NCBI GenBank assembly: GCA_018241725.1 | Contig: JAFEDI010000101.1 | Location: 46,891 to 110,890, forward strand | Reading direction: 5' to 3' | Length of the DNA: 64,000 nt | DNA from: Pseudomonadota bacterium | GTDB lineage: Bacteria; Pseudomonadota; Gammaproteobacteria; Burkholderiales; Rhodocyclaceae | Shown: positions 45,539 through 53,376 of the stretch, piece by piece | Numbering within the stretch: position 1 is the first letter of the stretch | Layout: each line of letters starts with the position of its first letter | Program-made: the position numbers and the translations under genes | The notes under the pieces: generated by a model | Databases searched by the model: none | Seen by the model: only the letters and a program-made list of their open reading frames with translations | Told to the model about the DNA's origin: nothing

Positions 45539-46258
45539 TCAGGCGCCGACGAGCCTTCCTCCACTGCGGGCCACCTGGCTCAGCATGGCCTTCACGGCCA
45601 TCACCTTGCTGGCGTAGGGGGCCGACGGATCGCCGACACCACCATACTGCTGCAGGGCCCGCTCAACGGAACCGGTACTCTGAATGTACTCCTTGAGCAC
45701 CAGAGCGCCGACGCGGATATTGGTTTCAGGGTCGAACAGCGCACTCTTGTCCGACTTCACATCCACCTTGTCGGGGTGGAACTTGGGGATCACCTGCATC
45801 AAGCCCTGCGCACCCAACGGGCTCTCGGCAAAGGGATTGAAGCGGGACTCGATAGCCATCACGGCCACCAGCAGCAGCGGGTCCACGCCCACGCTGCGCC
45901 CGGTCTGCTGAGCGGATGCCAGCAGCGGCTCAAGGGCCACTGCCGACACCTGATAGCGCTTGGCCACATAGGTCTTTACGCGCTGCAGATCAGGGCTGAG
46001 CTTGACCGGCGACACGCCTTCTGCCGCCTGGATGATGTCAGCCTCCGGCTCCGCAGCCGCTTCGGCAACAGCAGAGACAGGTACTTCGGTACTACCGGTC
46101 AAACTATCAAGGGACAAACCCTGCACACCGTGATTGGCAATCCGGGATGCCACGAACAGCGTGAGGACGAGACCCGCGACAAGAAGACCGCCGTGGGCGA
46201 AGTGAAGCATGAGTGAAGCCGCGTGACGTGCGAACTTCGCGATACGAGTTGCGAACAT
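45539..46258 (-). CDS. Lytic transglycosylase (Slt-type) membrane protein
   Basis: 239 residues. An N-terminal membrane anchor (residues 21-40), a linker of about 60 residues and a C-terminal Slt domain with catalytic Glu in V-M-A-I-E-S-R-F-N-P near residue 137, then G-A-Q-G-L-M-Q-V near 150 and N-I-R-V-G-A near 179. The final third lacks nothing essential. A very good AAGGAGAG site precedes the ATG. It opens glycan strands, feeding the recycling pathway of AmpD, whose gene lies 590 bp away on the same strand. Confidence 0.92.
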   Translation of the reverse strand: MFATRIAKFARHAASLMLHFAHGGLLVAGLVLTLFVASRIANHGVQGLSLDSLTGSTEVPVSAVAEAAAEPEADIIQAAEGVSPVKLSPDLQRVKTYVAKRYQVSAVALEPLLASAQQTGRSVGVDPLLLVAVMAIESRFNPFAESPLGAQGLMQVIPKFHPDKVDVKSDKSALFDPETNIRVGALVLKEYIQSTGSVERALQQYGGVGDPSAPYASKVMAVKAMLSQVARSGGRLVGA

Positions 46259-46847
46259 GGGCTCTCCTTTCTGTGGCCACAGTCCAGCAAACGCGCGCGC
46301 ACAACCGCCCCCAGGACAGCAGGGACAGAAAATCCGTTTGTATCACCCGACAGCCCTCGAAAAAACAGGGCCGGGTTCAACTCGTCAGCCAACAAAACCG
46401 GCCAACGGCGCTCGAAGGACTAGGTCGCCAGGGGTTGATCCAAACACGCTGATGCAACCAGACAGCGTGCCAAAAAAAGTACCGAGCCAGACCTCGGACA
46501 GGTCAGTAACCGGGGGGAAGAAGGCCGGTTATGCGGCAGCTCAGGCACCGACTTGTAACAAGAGTTTTGCGCCAAAAAATGCAGACGAACCGCATTCTAT
46601 TGATTCGACTGGGTTTTGTCAATCCAACCCGAGTTCACCCTGCGCGAGTCTATTCAAAAGGCATCTTAAAAGCAGGTGCCTGCGCCTGACTTTCCCCTGT
46701 GCTTCCGGGGCCTGTCAGGCACTCACGGGACTACGTCATCAAATGGCAACTGGGGGAGTGAGCGGGAGACACCCATAAGCTCAGCGCCATCGCGGGCGAG
46801 GACTTAGGCCCAGCCCTCCGGCAGCAAGGACCTCCCCGACCAACACG
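46259..46847. other. 589-bp intergenic region without a supported gene
   Basis: I see no credible protein here. The short ORFs lack ribosome-binding sites and family features. It holds the leader of the transglycosylase gene and, at 46676-46720, a structured segment: CCTGAC-ttt-CCCC (46685-46697) pairs with GGGG-cct-GTCAGG (46707-46719), and GTGCCTG (46676-46682) can compete by pairing with CAGGCAC. A small RNA or a switchable leader of another transcript is possible. Confidence 0.4.
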
Positions 46848-47468
46848 TCAGGCAGGACGCTCCGCGGTAGGAAACGGCCAGACCATCAAAGTCTTCTCGG
46901 CATCCTCCGGCGCCCCGGCAGGCTCGATCAAGGCCGCGACACGGGCTTGCCCCATCGCGTCGAGGCAACGCCGCAGACGCCCCCACGCAAAGTACGGCCC
47001 CGGGTCGGTCTTGCGTCCCGGCGCAATGTCGGAATGCCCCGTAATGCCCTCGATCGGAAAGCGCTCACACAACTCGGCCAGCAGCTCGGCCAGTACCGCG
47101 TACTGCTCCGCCTCGAAGGGCAAGGTATCGCAGCCTTCCAGCTCGATGCCGATGGAGAAATCGTTGCAACGCTCACGCCCGCGCCAGGACGACACGCCAG
47201 CATGCCAGGCGCGCAGCTCGGGATCGACGAACTGGATCAGCTCGCCGGTGCGGCGGATGAAGAAATGGGCGGAAACCCGAAGATGGTGGATGCCCGCGTA
47301 GTAGGGGTGTTCCTGCGGGTCGAGGGTGTTGCTGAAGAGCTGGGTGACGCCGGGACCGCCGAAGCGGTTAGGGGGCAGGCTGATGGCGTGGATAACTAGA
47401 AGGCTGACGTCCTTCACAATAAGCCGATCATCAAAATTGGGCGACGAAACAAGCATACGGGTAGCCAT
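46848..47468 (-). CDS. ampD: 1,6-anhydro-N-acetylmuramyl-L-alanine amidase AmpD
   Basis: 206 residues from ATG 47468; the frame stays open to 47609 but the added 47 residues do not resemble AmpD. Motifs: H-A-I-S-L-P-P near residue 27, zinc ligand region S-A-H-F-F-I near 62, G-I-E-L-E-G near 109, and T-G-H-S-D-I-A-P-G-R-K-T-D-P-G near 147 with the remaining ligands. It removes stem peptides from anhydromuropeptides in wall recycling and tunes AmpR-type induction. A second, truncated ampD-like piece lies at 49782-49889, on the far side of the phosphoethanolamine transferase gene. Confidence 0.93.
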   Translation of the reverse strand: MATRMLVSSPNFDDRLIVKDVSLLVIHAISLPPNRFGGPGVTQLFSNTLDPQEHPYYAGIHHLRVSAHFFIRRTGELIQFVDPELRAWHAGVSSWRGRERCNDFSIGIELEGCDTLPFEAEQYAVLAELLAELCERFPIEGITGHSDIAPGRKTDPGPYFAWGRLRRCLDAMGQARVAALIEPAGAPEDAEKTLMVWPFPTAERPA

Positions 47469-47623
47469 CTGCTGAATTTTCCCACAAAACGAAACGACGC
47501 TTGAGAGCGCCTGTGCCCCGCAAGAAAACAAACCACAGAGCCAAGCACTACTCCTCCAAGCAACCACCATCATCACGTTTTGAAAAGTAATTTGGCGGGT
47601 AAGTGTCATTCAAGGATAGGCCC

Positions 47624-49411
47624 TCAATGCACTTTGCCGACGACCACCAGTGATCGACACCTTGCATCCCGGCCGGACCGATCAAAATCAAGGCCAGCCT
47701 GAGTCATTCTTGAGGCGGGCGTCCAAACCGGATGAATAAAACTGGAGGCTAAGGAATCTCCGTTAGTCTGGAGATCACCAAGTTCAAGTAGGGTTGCAAA
47801 AACGGATGTCGTCGACAACGGAGCATGGCGCCTTCTTTGGGCTAGCTCAACTTTCTGCGGAAATGCCCTAGCAAAACGCTCTGAATACCAAAACAGAGCA
47901 GGCACCCGGAAATCAAACTCGGTCTGATGACCGTGGCCGCTCTCGTCGCACTCCCCATCAAACAGATTCTCCCCATGGTCCGCCACATAAAACAGCGTAG
48001 CCGTGGCCCCCGTTGCTTCCAGACGCGCTATGACCTCAGCGAGGAAATGGTCTGTATAGCGAACGGAATTGTCGTAAGCATTTCCTATTTCAATACGCTG
48101 CCTTCTGTCATGCAGGTCGGCGTGCGGCAAATCACCAAGAGATGGTCGAAAATAATCAAAATCGGCAGGATAACGGTGACTGTAGTTGAAATGACTGCCG
48201 AGCGTGTGCAGCACGATCAACTGCAAAGACTCATCAGAGCCTAAAATTGCATCGAGAGGGGCTAACAGATCACCATCCACCCCACCTCTCAACTTGTAAT
48301 TGGCAGGATTATAGTAACGCGTGACATCCGCTTCGGCTGCATGCAGCGCGATGGAGCTATCATGAACGCCCAATGGGCTTTGGGTGGAGAGCCAATAGGT
48401 CTTGAAACCTGCTTCCCGATATGCCGAAATCAGCGATCGCTCAGGGAAAAAGGCGCTTCGATTCGTTGCAGGCTTACGGGTCAGGATCACAGGCACAGCC
48501 ATTCGAGTCCATGCCCAAGGTGATATGAAATCGCTGAAGCTCACCAGATTGGATTGGCGCATCAAGCGCGGCGTGGTTTCTCTTGGATAGCCATTGAGCT
48601 GCCAACGATCCGGCCTCCCTGTCTCGCCGATTACGAGCACGTGAATACGCCGCTCCTTTGGCGGAGTGGCAAGGCTTGCACCAAAGCGGAACTGTTCGAT
48701 CTGGGCCTGATAACTTTGACGCGTGCGCTTCTCACGCCAATATGAATAAAAACGTAATGGCACCCCTAATGGGTATAGCTCGGCCAGTGCGGCAAGCTCT
48801 GGCGAAACGGAAGCCTGACCTAAGTCCTCATGAACATCAGCTTCAACTACTGCCCGGATGGGGGGATTCATGGGATCTAAAACAACAGACACCATGGGCA
48901 TAGCCAGAATTAAAATACTGATACAAAAGACCCAGAATCGGGCACGAAATGGCCACTCCCAGGTCTGAGTACATGCTTTCCTGATTGCAAAAAAAAGAAT
49001 CCCTGCAATAGCCCAAACCACCCCCAAAAGCGGAAACAGTTTAAAGCCTAGGTAATTAAACACCTCTTCGGAATTTGTTTCAGAAAGAATTCCGAGAACA
49101 TGGACATCCGTCGGCTTGCCATAATAAAAAACATAGAAACTCTCAAGCGGTGCGAGCAATACCCATGGAGAAAGAATGGCCAAGCCAAGCCAAAGGCGAC
49201 GCGGAAAACTTAGCAATAACGTACTACCAGCCAAAGCGATAAGCAGGGTATCAATGCGCAGTCCAAACGCCCCTGCCTCATTCGGCCTCAAAGCAAGCAT
49301 CAAGACCGTAGGGCTTAAACAAAGCGCAAGGACACTAAATACCACTACAAATGGCGAAGCCCTATTCAACCTGGAGACAGCCCGTAACATTTCGCTCTCA
49401 ACGCAGCGCAC
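47624..49411 (-). CDS. Phosphoethanolamine transferase (EptA-like)
   Basis: 595 residues from a GTG at 49411 with AGGAAGAGG upstream; an ATG at 49390 is the alternative. Five N-terminal membrane segments (to about residue 180) carry a periplasmic sulfatase-fold domain with the nucleophilic threonine in I-G-E-T-G-R near 263, N-G-Y-P-R-E-T-T-P-R near 273, H-T-L-G-S-H near 402 and the metal site V-A-D-H-G-E-N-L near 470 with H-G-H-Q-T. It would add phosphoethanolamine to lipid A or another surface glycan. Base composition is clearly more AT-rich than the flanks, and a truncated ampD-like piece lies behind it, so transfer is likely. Confidence 0.9.
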   Translation of the reverse strand: MRCVESEMLRAVSRLNRASPFVVVFSVLALCLSPTVLMLALRPNEAGAFGLRIDTLLIALAGSTLLLSFPRRLWLGLAILSPWVLLAPLESFYVFYYGKPTDVHVLGILSETNSEEVFNYLGFKLFPLLGVVWAIAGILFFAIRKACTQTWEWPFRARFWVFCISILILAMPMVSVVLDPMNPPIRAVVEADVHEDLGQASVSPELAALAELYPLGVPLRFYSYWREKRTRQSYQAQIEQFRFGASLATPPKERRIHVLVIGETGRPDRWQLNGYPRETTPRLMRQSNLVSFSDFISPWAWTRMAVPVILTRKPATNRSAFFPERSLISAYREAGFKTYWLSTQSPLGVHDSSIALHAAEADVTRYYNPANYKLRGGVDGDLLAPLDAILGSDESLQLIVLHTLGSHFNYSHRYPADFDYFRPSLGDLPHADLHDRRQRIEIGNAYDNSVRYTDHFLAEVIARLEATGATATLFYVADHGENLFDGECDESGHGHQTEFDFRVPALFWYSERFARAFPQKVELAQRRRHAPLSTTSVFATLLELGDLQTNGDSLASSFIHPVWTPASRMTQAGLDFDRSGRDARCRSLVVVGKVH

Positions 49412-49488
49412 TTCCTCTTCCTAAATGCTATTAATCTTAGACCGTAGAAAACCAGTCACTGCCAATTGCAACAGAACTCTACCAAAGC

Positions 49489-49515
49489 CTTTTTAGGCAC
49501 GAAATGCCTAAAAAG
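49489..49515. terminator. Strong hairpin upstream of the phosphoethanolamine transferase gene
   Basis: CTTTTTAGGCA-CGAAA-TGCCTAAAAAG, a perfect 11-bp stem with a 5-nt loop about 80 bp before the gene. It could be a terminator for transcripts entering from the pilA side or an attenuator; the T tract is incomplete. Confidence 0.5.
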
Positions 49516-49781
49516 CTATTTTTGTCAACCCAATCGATCTCGATCTCATCCTATGGCTCAGCCAGCTCCAAGAGCTGCGAATGGCCAATAGAATTCAAAA
49601 TTCTGCGCAACTGTGACCCCGAGAAATGTGGACCAAGGTCAGTCTTACGCCCTAAACGGGAAAACGCTGGCATGAGCCAACGCTTAAACAGGCAAGCACA
49701 GAGTACTGAACAGTACTCAAAGTGAGCCCCCTCAGCTCAATTCCAATCAAAAACTCATTGCACCGTGGAGTTTCACGCCAA
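49516..49781. other. Low-GC intergenic segment
   Basis: No supported gene. An open minus-strand frame of about 57 codons (49567-49737) lacks a usable start and any recognised family, and could be the tail of a decayed gene. The plus-strand 73-codon ORF at 49504-49725 has low support. Confidence 0.35.
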
Positions 49782-49889
49782 CTAGACAACCCTGCCTGGC
49801 GGCAGACTGATCGCATGGGTAACGATCAACTCAACGGGCACACTAGGACGGAGTTTATTATTGGGAGAAGGGATAAACGCACGAAACAA
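49782..49889 (-). pseudogene. N-terminal remnant of a second ampD-like gene
   Basis: Minus-strand codons read F-R-A-F-I-P-S-P-N-N-K-L-R-P-S-V-P-V-E-L-I-V-T-H-A-I-S-L-P-P-G in pieces (start region TTG 49887-49889), then R-V-V and a stop at 49782-49784. This matches the first 35 residues of AmpD, including S-P-N and the zinc histidine segment T-H-A-I-S-L-P-P, with clear divergence at the DNA level from the intact ampD at 46848-47468. The remainder of the gene is missing. Confidence 0.7.
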
Positions 49890-49950
49890 CCCGAACTGTA
49901 ATTAAAAATAGACTAAGCATGCTCCACTATCAAGCTCTACTTAATCGTAA

Positions 49951-49984
49951 AAATGGCCCAAGAGCATTTGCTCCCGGGCCATTT
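49951..49984 (-). terminator. Rho-independent terminator of pilA
   Basis: AAATGGCCC (49951-49959) and GGGCCATTT (49976-49984) form a 9-bp stem with a 16-nt loop, 33 bp after the pilA stop on the minus strand. Confidence 0.75.
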
Positions 49985-50016
49985 GTACAAACCAATAGCT
50001 ACTGATCAGTTCTTAA

Positions 50017-50442
50017 TTAGCTGCTAGCACCCGGGCAGGACTTGCTAGCAAACTTGTCAAGCGCATCGGTAGCGCAACTCCAAACCCCTGCAGTAGTGCG
50101 CGTCCAAGTAATCTTCTTGCCTGCCACAGGAGCAGGACCACCGCTGATAGTACAGACCAAGGTCGCAGAACCATCACCACCGCCAGTAGCCACCATGGCG
50201 CAGTTAGAAGTCGTCGCCTGCAAACCGGACGCCGTCATCACAGCAGCGTCAGCAAGCGTCGAGTCTTTAGCAAGCGCAGCCTCCGCACCGGTTTGACCTG
50301 CCGAAACCTCAGCCAATGCAGCGCCCCACTTGGACTTGGCAACGTAATCCTGATACTGCGGAACAGCCACAGCAGCCAGAATGCCAATGATCGCCACGAC
50401 GATCATCAGTTCGATCAGCGTAAAACCGCTTTGCTTTTTCAT
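50017..50442 (-). CDS. pilA: Type IV major pilin
   Basis: 141 residues from ATG 50442, with GTGGAGA upstream. The start follows from the prepilin signal M-K-K-Q-S-G / [15 protein letters not shown], where PilD cuts after Gly6 and methylates Phe7; Glu at mature position 5 is present. The C-terminal half has Cys pairs (S-N-C-A-M and V-C-T-I; W-S-C-A-T and K-S-C-P-G) that form the disulfide loop. It builds the pilus fibre for twitching, adhesion and DNA uptake. It is the only pilus gene in the window. A sigma-54 promoter lies 64 bp upstream. Confidence 0.95.
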   Translation of the reverse strand: MKKQSGFTLIELMIVVAIIGILAAVAVPQYQDYVAKSKWGAALAEVSAGQTGAEAALAKDSTLADAAVMTASGLQATTSNCAMVATGGGDGSATLVCTISGGPAPVAGKKITWTRTTAGVWSCATDALDKFASKSCPGASS

Positions 50443-50505
50443 GATGTGATCTCCACTCGTTGAAATTTGGTTGGTGCGGGCTGTTGCCTCGTACGTGCAG
50501 ACATA

Positions 50506-50521
50506 GGCAATCAGCGTGCCA
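50506..50521 (-). promoter_or_regulatory. Sigma-54 promoter of pilA
   Basis: On the minus strand TGGCACGCTGATTGCC has the -24 GG and -12 GC elements separated by exactly ten bases, nearly identical to consensus. Transcription would start near 50494, giving a leader of about 50 nt. Control by PilS-PilR is expected from the family. Confidence 0.9.
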
Positions 50522-50640
50522 AATTTTAGGCATTTCAATTTTTTCATTTTGAAACAAGCCATTGCTGGCCACTACGCCGACTGGCCAACATCTGCCTCCC
50601 AAGAAATTCATCTTTCATGTGACGTTTTTCGTCACCTCCT

Positions 50641-50955
50641 GCCGAGACTCGTCAGTCCGAGATGAACTTGTTCGGGTGCGAGCTGAACCAGTTCGCGTTC
50701 AAAATGAACTCACTCACCTTTGCGCTGAACCGGTTTCCCTCTAAGCTGCACCAGTTCAAGTCCAAGGGAAACTCGCTCATCTTTGTGCTGAACCAGTTGC
50801 AATCCCAAATGAACCCGTTGCCGTCCAAGATGAACCTGTTCAGCGTGTAAATGAACCGCCTCCCCCTGGCGGTAGGATCGCAGCCCCCGGCGCCGAAGAA
50901 GTTCAGGTGAAAGCTGAATCACTTCAAGTCCTACCGGAACTCACTTCCCGGTTTC
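50641..50955. repeat. Degenerate tandem array with 21-nt period
   Basis: About fifteen units of exactly 21 nt stay in phase from 50641 to 50955. Units at 50662, 50683, 50704, 50725, 50746, 50788, 50809, 50830 and 50851 begin ATGAAC or CTGAAC (one CTGCAC), followed by a CNGTTC-like block and often ending TCCAAG. A higher 63-nt period is visible (the unit at 50704 resembles 50767 and 50935). Translated on either strand it gives heptad-like peptides without start signals. It lies between pilA and fpr, 120 bp from the pilA promoter. Confidence 0.8.
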
Positions 50956-51048
50956 GCCGCACCTTTGCGCGAATTCCTCTGCCCCCAAGCGGTCGAACCG
51001 GCGGTGAGCTATTGAATTCTCCCCACAGACCTGGAAAGGAGACACTCG

Positions 51049-51828
51049 ATGGACGCCCCCAACGACAAGTACCTCCCTGCACGCATCCTGTGGCAGCACC
51101 GCTGGAGCCCCCGCTTGCTGTCTTTCCGGATCAGCCGGGAGGCGGGTTTCCGCTTCGTGCCGGGGCAGTTCGCGCGCCTCGGCTTGCACCAAGCCAACGG
51201 GGTGCCGGTTTGGCGGGCGTACTCCATGGCGTCGGCAACCTGGGACGACCACCTGGAGTTCTACTCGATCATCGTGCCGGACGGCGCCTTTACCTCCCGC
51301 CTGGAGCAGTTGCAGATCGGCGACGAGCTGATGATGGAGCGCCAGCCCTTCGGCTTCTTCACGACCAACCGTTTTGCCGATGGACGTGACCTGTGGATGC
51401 TCGGCACCGGGACGGGGCTGGCCCCTTACCTGGCGATCCTGCAGGACGAGAGCACCTGGACGCGCTTCGAGCGCATCATCCTGGTGCATTGCGCGCGCAA
51501 CGCCGAGGATCTCGCCTACCGTGCGGAAATCACCGCCCTGCGGGACCATCCCCTGTGGGCCGAGCATGGCCACAAGCTGATCTACCAGCCGGTCGCCACC
51601 CGCGACGACACCGTTGCCGGTGCGCTCCACGCGCGCATTCCGGCACTGCTGCAGAGCGGCGAGCTGGAAGCGCACCTGGACATTCCGCTGACCCTGGCCG
51701 ACTCCCGCATCATGATCTGCGGCAGCCCGAACATGGTCCACGACACTCACAAGGCCTTGCTCGGGCGGGGCTTTCGTCTCAGCCGACTGGCGGCGCCGGC
51801 ACAGATTGCGGTGGAGAACGCCTGGTAG
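51049..51828 (+). CDS. fpr: Ferredoxin--NADP+ reductase
   Basis: 259 residues, the size of E. coli Fpr. FAD-binding R-A-Y-S-M-A-S near residue 55, the NADP-binding G-T-G-T-G-L-A-P-Y near 117, C-A-R-N near 146, and the C-terminal E-N-A-W, whose Trp stacks on the flavin, identify it. AAAGGAGA precedes the ATG. It moves electrons between NADPH and ferredoxin/flavodoxin and helps in oxidative stress. Preceded by the 21-nt array and followed by about 240 bp that carry the amtB promoter. Confidence 0.94.
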   Translation: MDAPNDKYLPARILWQHRWSPRLLSFRISREAGFRFVPGQFARLGLHQANGVPVWRAYSMASATWDDHLEFYSIIVPDGAFTSRLEQLQIGDELMMERQPFGFFTTNRFADGRDLWMLGTGTGLAPYLAILQDESTWTRFERIILVHCARNAEDLAYRAEITALRDHPLWAEHGHKLIYQPVATRDDTVAGALHARIPALLQSGELEAHLDIPLTLADSRIMICGSPNMVHDTHKALLGRGFRLSRLAAPAQIAVENAW

Positions 51829-51945
51829 TAAACAACCTCTCCAAAAAGCAAGCCGCACCAAGACGGTGAAAAGCCTTTTCCCCAACCAGACGGGAATCAA
51901 AAATCGAAAGATTTGCGCATTAATTTGGTGCGCACATTTCAAATT

Positions 51946-51962
51946 AGCACGATCATGGTGCC
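51946..51962 (+). promoter_or_regulatory. NtrC-type enhancer site upstream of amtB
   Basis: AGCAC-GATCAT-GGTGCC matches the NtrC consensus TGCAC-N6-GGTGCA in both half-sites, 79 bp before the sigma-54 promoter. A weaker relative with two extra bases (TGCGC ... GGTGCG) lies at 51914-51932. Confidence 0.65.
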
Positions 51963-52024
51963 AAGCTACGCCTTACCCTGATAGCAAGCCCTTCATTCAT
52001 CAGGTTTTTTCACCAAAATGGAGC

Positions 52025-52040
52025 TGGCACAGCACCTGCT
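52025..52040 (+). promoter_or_regulatory. Sigma-54 promoter of amtB
   Basis: TGGCACAGCACCTGCT has GG and GC elements ten bases apart, with CTGC in place of TTGC. The start would be near 52051, 20 bp before the amtB ATG and its GGAG site. Confidence 0.75.
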
Positions 52041-52070
52041 TGGTGCCTCGCTTCATTTTCGGAGCCCAAA

Positions 52071-53273
52071 ATGGAGCAAATCAGTAACACCAGCAACGTT
52101 GTCTTCGTGCTGCTAGGCGCCATCATGGTGCTTGCCATGCACGCCGGCTTCGCCTTCCTTGAAGTGGGTACGGTGCGCAAGAAGAACCAGGTCAATGCGC
52201 TGGTCAAGATCCTCACCGACTTCGGTGTGTCGGCCATCGCCTACTTCTTCATCGGCTATACCGTGGCCTACGGCGTCAATTTCTTCTCTAGCGCCGAAGT
52301 GCTGGCCCAGAAGAGCGGCTACGAGATGGTCAAGTTCTTCTTCCTGCTGACCTTCGCGGCGGCCATTCCGGCCATCATCTCCGGCGGCATTGCCGAGCGC
52401 GCCAAGTTCCATCCCCAGAGCGTCGCCACCTTCCTGCTGGTCGGCTTCGTTTATCCCTTCTTCGAGGGCATCGCGTGGAATGACAACTTCGGCATTCAGC
52501 CGTGGCTGGAAGCGGCTTTCGGGGCCAAGTTCCATGACTTCGCCGGCTCGGTGGTGGTGCACGCGGTCGGCGGCTGGATTGCGCTGCCCGCCGTGCTGCT
52601 GCTCGGCGCCCGCCGCGGTCGCTACACCAAGGACGGCAACGTGGCTGCCCACCCGCCTTCCAACATCCCCTTCCTGGCCCTTGGCGCGTGGATCCTCACC
52701 GTCGGCTGGTTCGGCTTCAACGTGATGTCCGCCCAGACCCTCGACAAGGTCAGCGGCCTGGTGGCCCTCAACTCCCTGATGGCGATGGTCGGCGGCACGC
52801 TGGCGGCAATGGTCCTCGGCAAGAACGACCCGGGCTTCATCCACAACGGCCCGCTGGCCGGCCTGGTGGCCGTCTGTGCCGGCTCCGACCTGATGCATCC
52901 GATCGGGGCGCTGGTCACCGGCCTGATCGCTGGCGTGCTGTTCGTTCAGCTGTTCACCATCACCCAGAACCGCTGGAAGATCGACGACGTGCTCGGCGTG
53001 TGGCCGCTGCACGGCCTGTGCGGCGCCTGGGGCGGCATCGCAGCGGGCATCTTCGGGGCCAAGGCGCTGGGCGGCATCGGCGGCATCAGCATCGTGTCGC
53101 AGCTGATCGGCACCGCCGGCGGCATCGTCGTCGCCGCAGCGGGCGGCACCATCGTCTATGGCGCACTGAAGTCCATCGTCGGCATCCGCCTTGATGCGGA
53201 GGAAGAATTCGACGGCGCCGACCTGACGATCCACAAGATCACCGCCACGCCGGACCGGGAAACGCACTGGTAA
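52071..53273 (+). CDS. amtB: Ammonium transporter AmtB
   Basis: 400 residues with eleven membrane segments expected. Amt motifs: F-A-F-L-E-V-G-T-V-R near residue 24, D-F-A-G-S-V-V-V-H-A-V-G-G with one pore His near 160 and L-H-G-L-C-G-A-W-G-G with the second near 310. No N-terminal signal peptide is evident, unlike E. coli AmtB. The PII gene glnK, usually adjacent, is not in the flanks. The promoter region shows sigma-54 and NtrC sites, as expected for nitrogen control. Confidence 0.94.
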   Translation: MEQISNTSNVVFVLLGAIMVLAMHAGFAFLEVGTVRKKNQVNALVKILTDFGVSAIAYFFIGYTVAYGVNFFSSAEVLAQKSGYEMVKFFFLLTFAAAIPAIISGGIAERAKFHPQSVATFLLVGFVYPFFEGIAWNDNFGIQPWLEAAFGAKFHDFAGSVVVHAVGGWIALPAVLLLGARRGRYTKDGNVAAHPPSNIPFLALGAWILTVGWFGFNVMSAQTLDKVSGLVALNSLMAMVGGTLAAMVLGKNDPGFIHNGPLAGLVAVCAGSDLMHPIGALVTGLIAGVLFVQLFTITQNRWKIDDVLGVWPLHGLCGAWGGIAAGIFGAKALGGIGGISIVSQLIGTAGGIVVAAAGGTIVYGALKSIVGIRLDAEEEFDGADLTIHKITATPDRETHW

Positions 53274-53322
53274 GCAGTACAGACAGGCTGCGACGGGCCT
53301 GTCGGACGATACAATAGAAACG

Positions 53323-53350
53323 GGGCGCCAGACGAAGGCGCCCTTTTTTT
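53323..53350 (+). terminator. Rho-independent terminator of amtB
   Basis: GGGCGCC (53323-53329) and GGCGCCC (53337-53343) followed by seven T. Confidence 0.9.
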
Positions 53351-53376
53351 GACCACGTGAATCAGAACCGCAGCAC

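Noticed and set aside
46259-46560. Cyclic-di-GMP (GEMM) riboswitch in the transglycosylase leader
   Set aside because: The conserved GGGCAAACC and GGGACGCAAAGC blocks are absent on the minus strand.
49504-49725. 73-codon plus-strand ORF before pilA
   Set aside because: Starts inside a hairpin, low-complexity Ser-rich product and no family.
50662-50850. 62-codon ORF inside the 21-nt array
   Set aside because: Its heptad look follows from the DNA period; no ribosome-binding site and the reverse strand is equally open.
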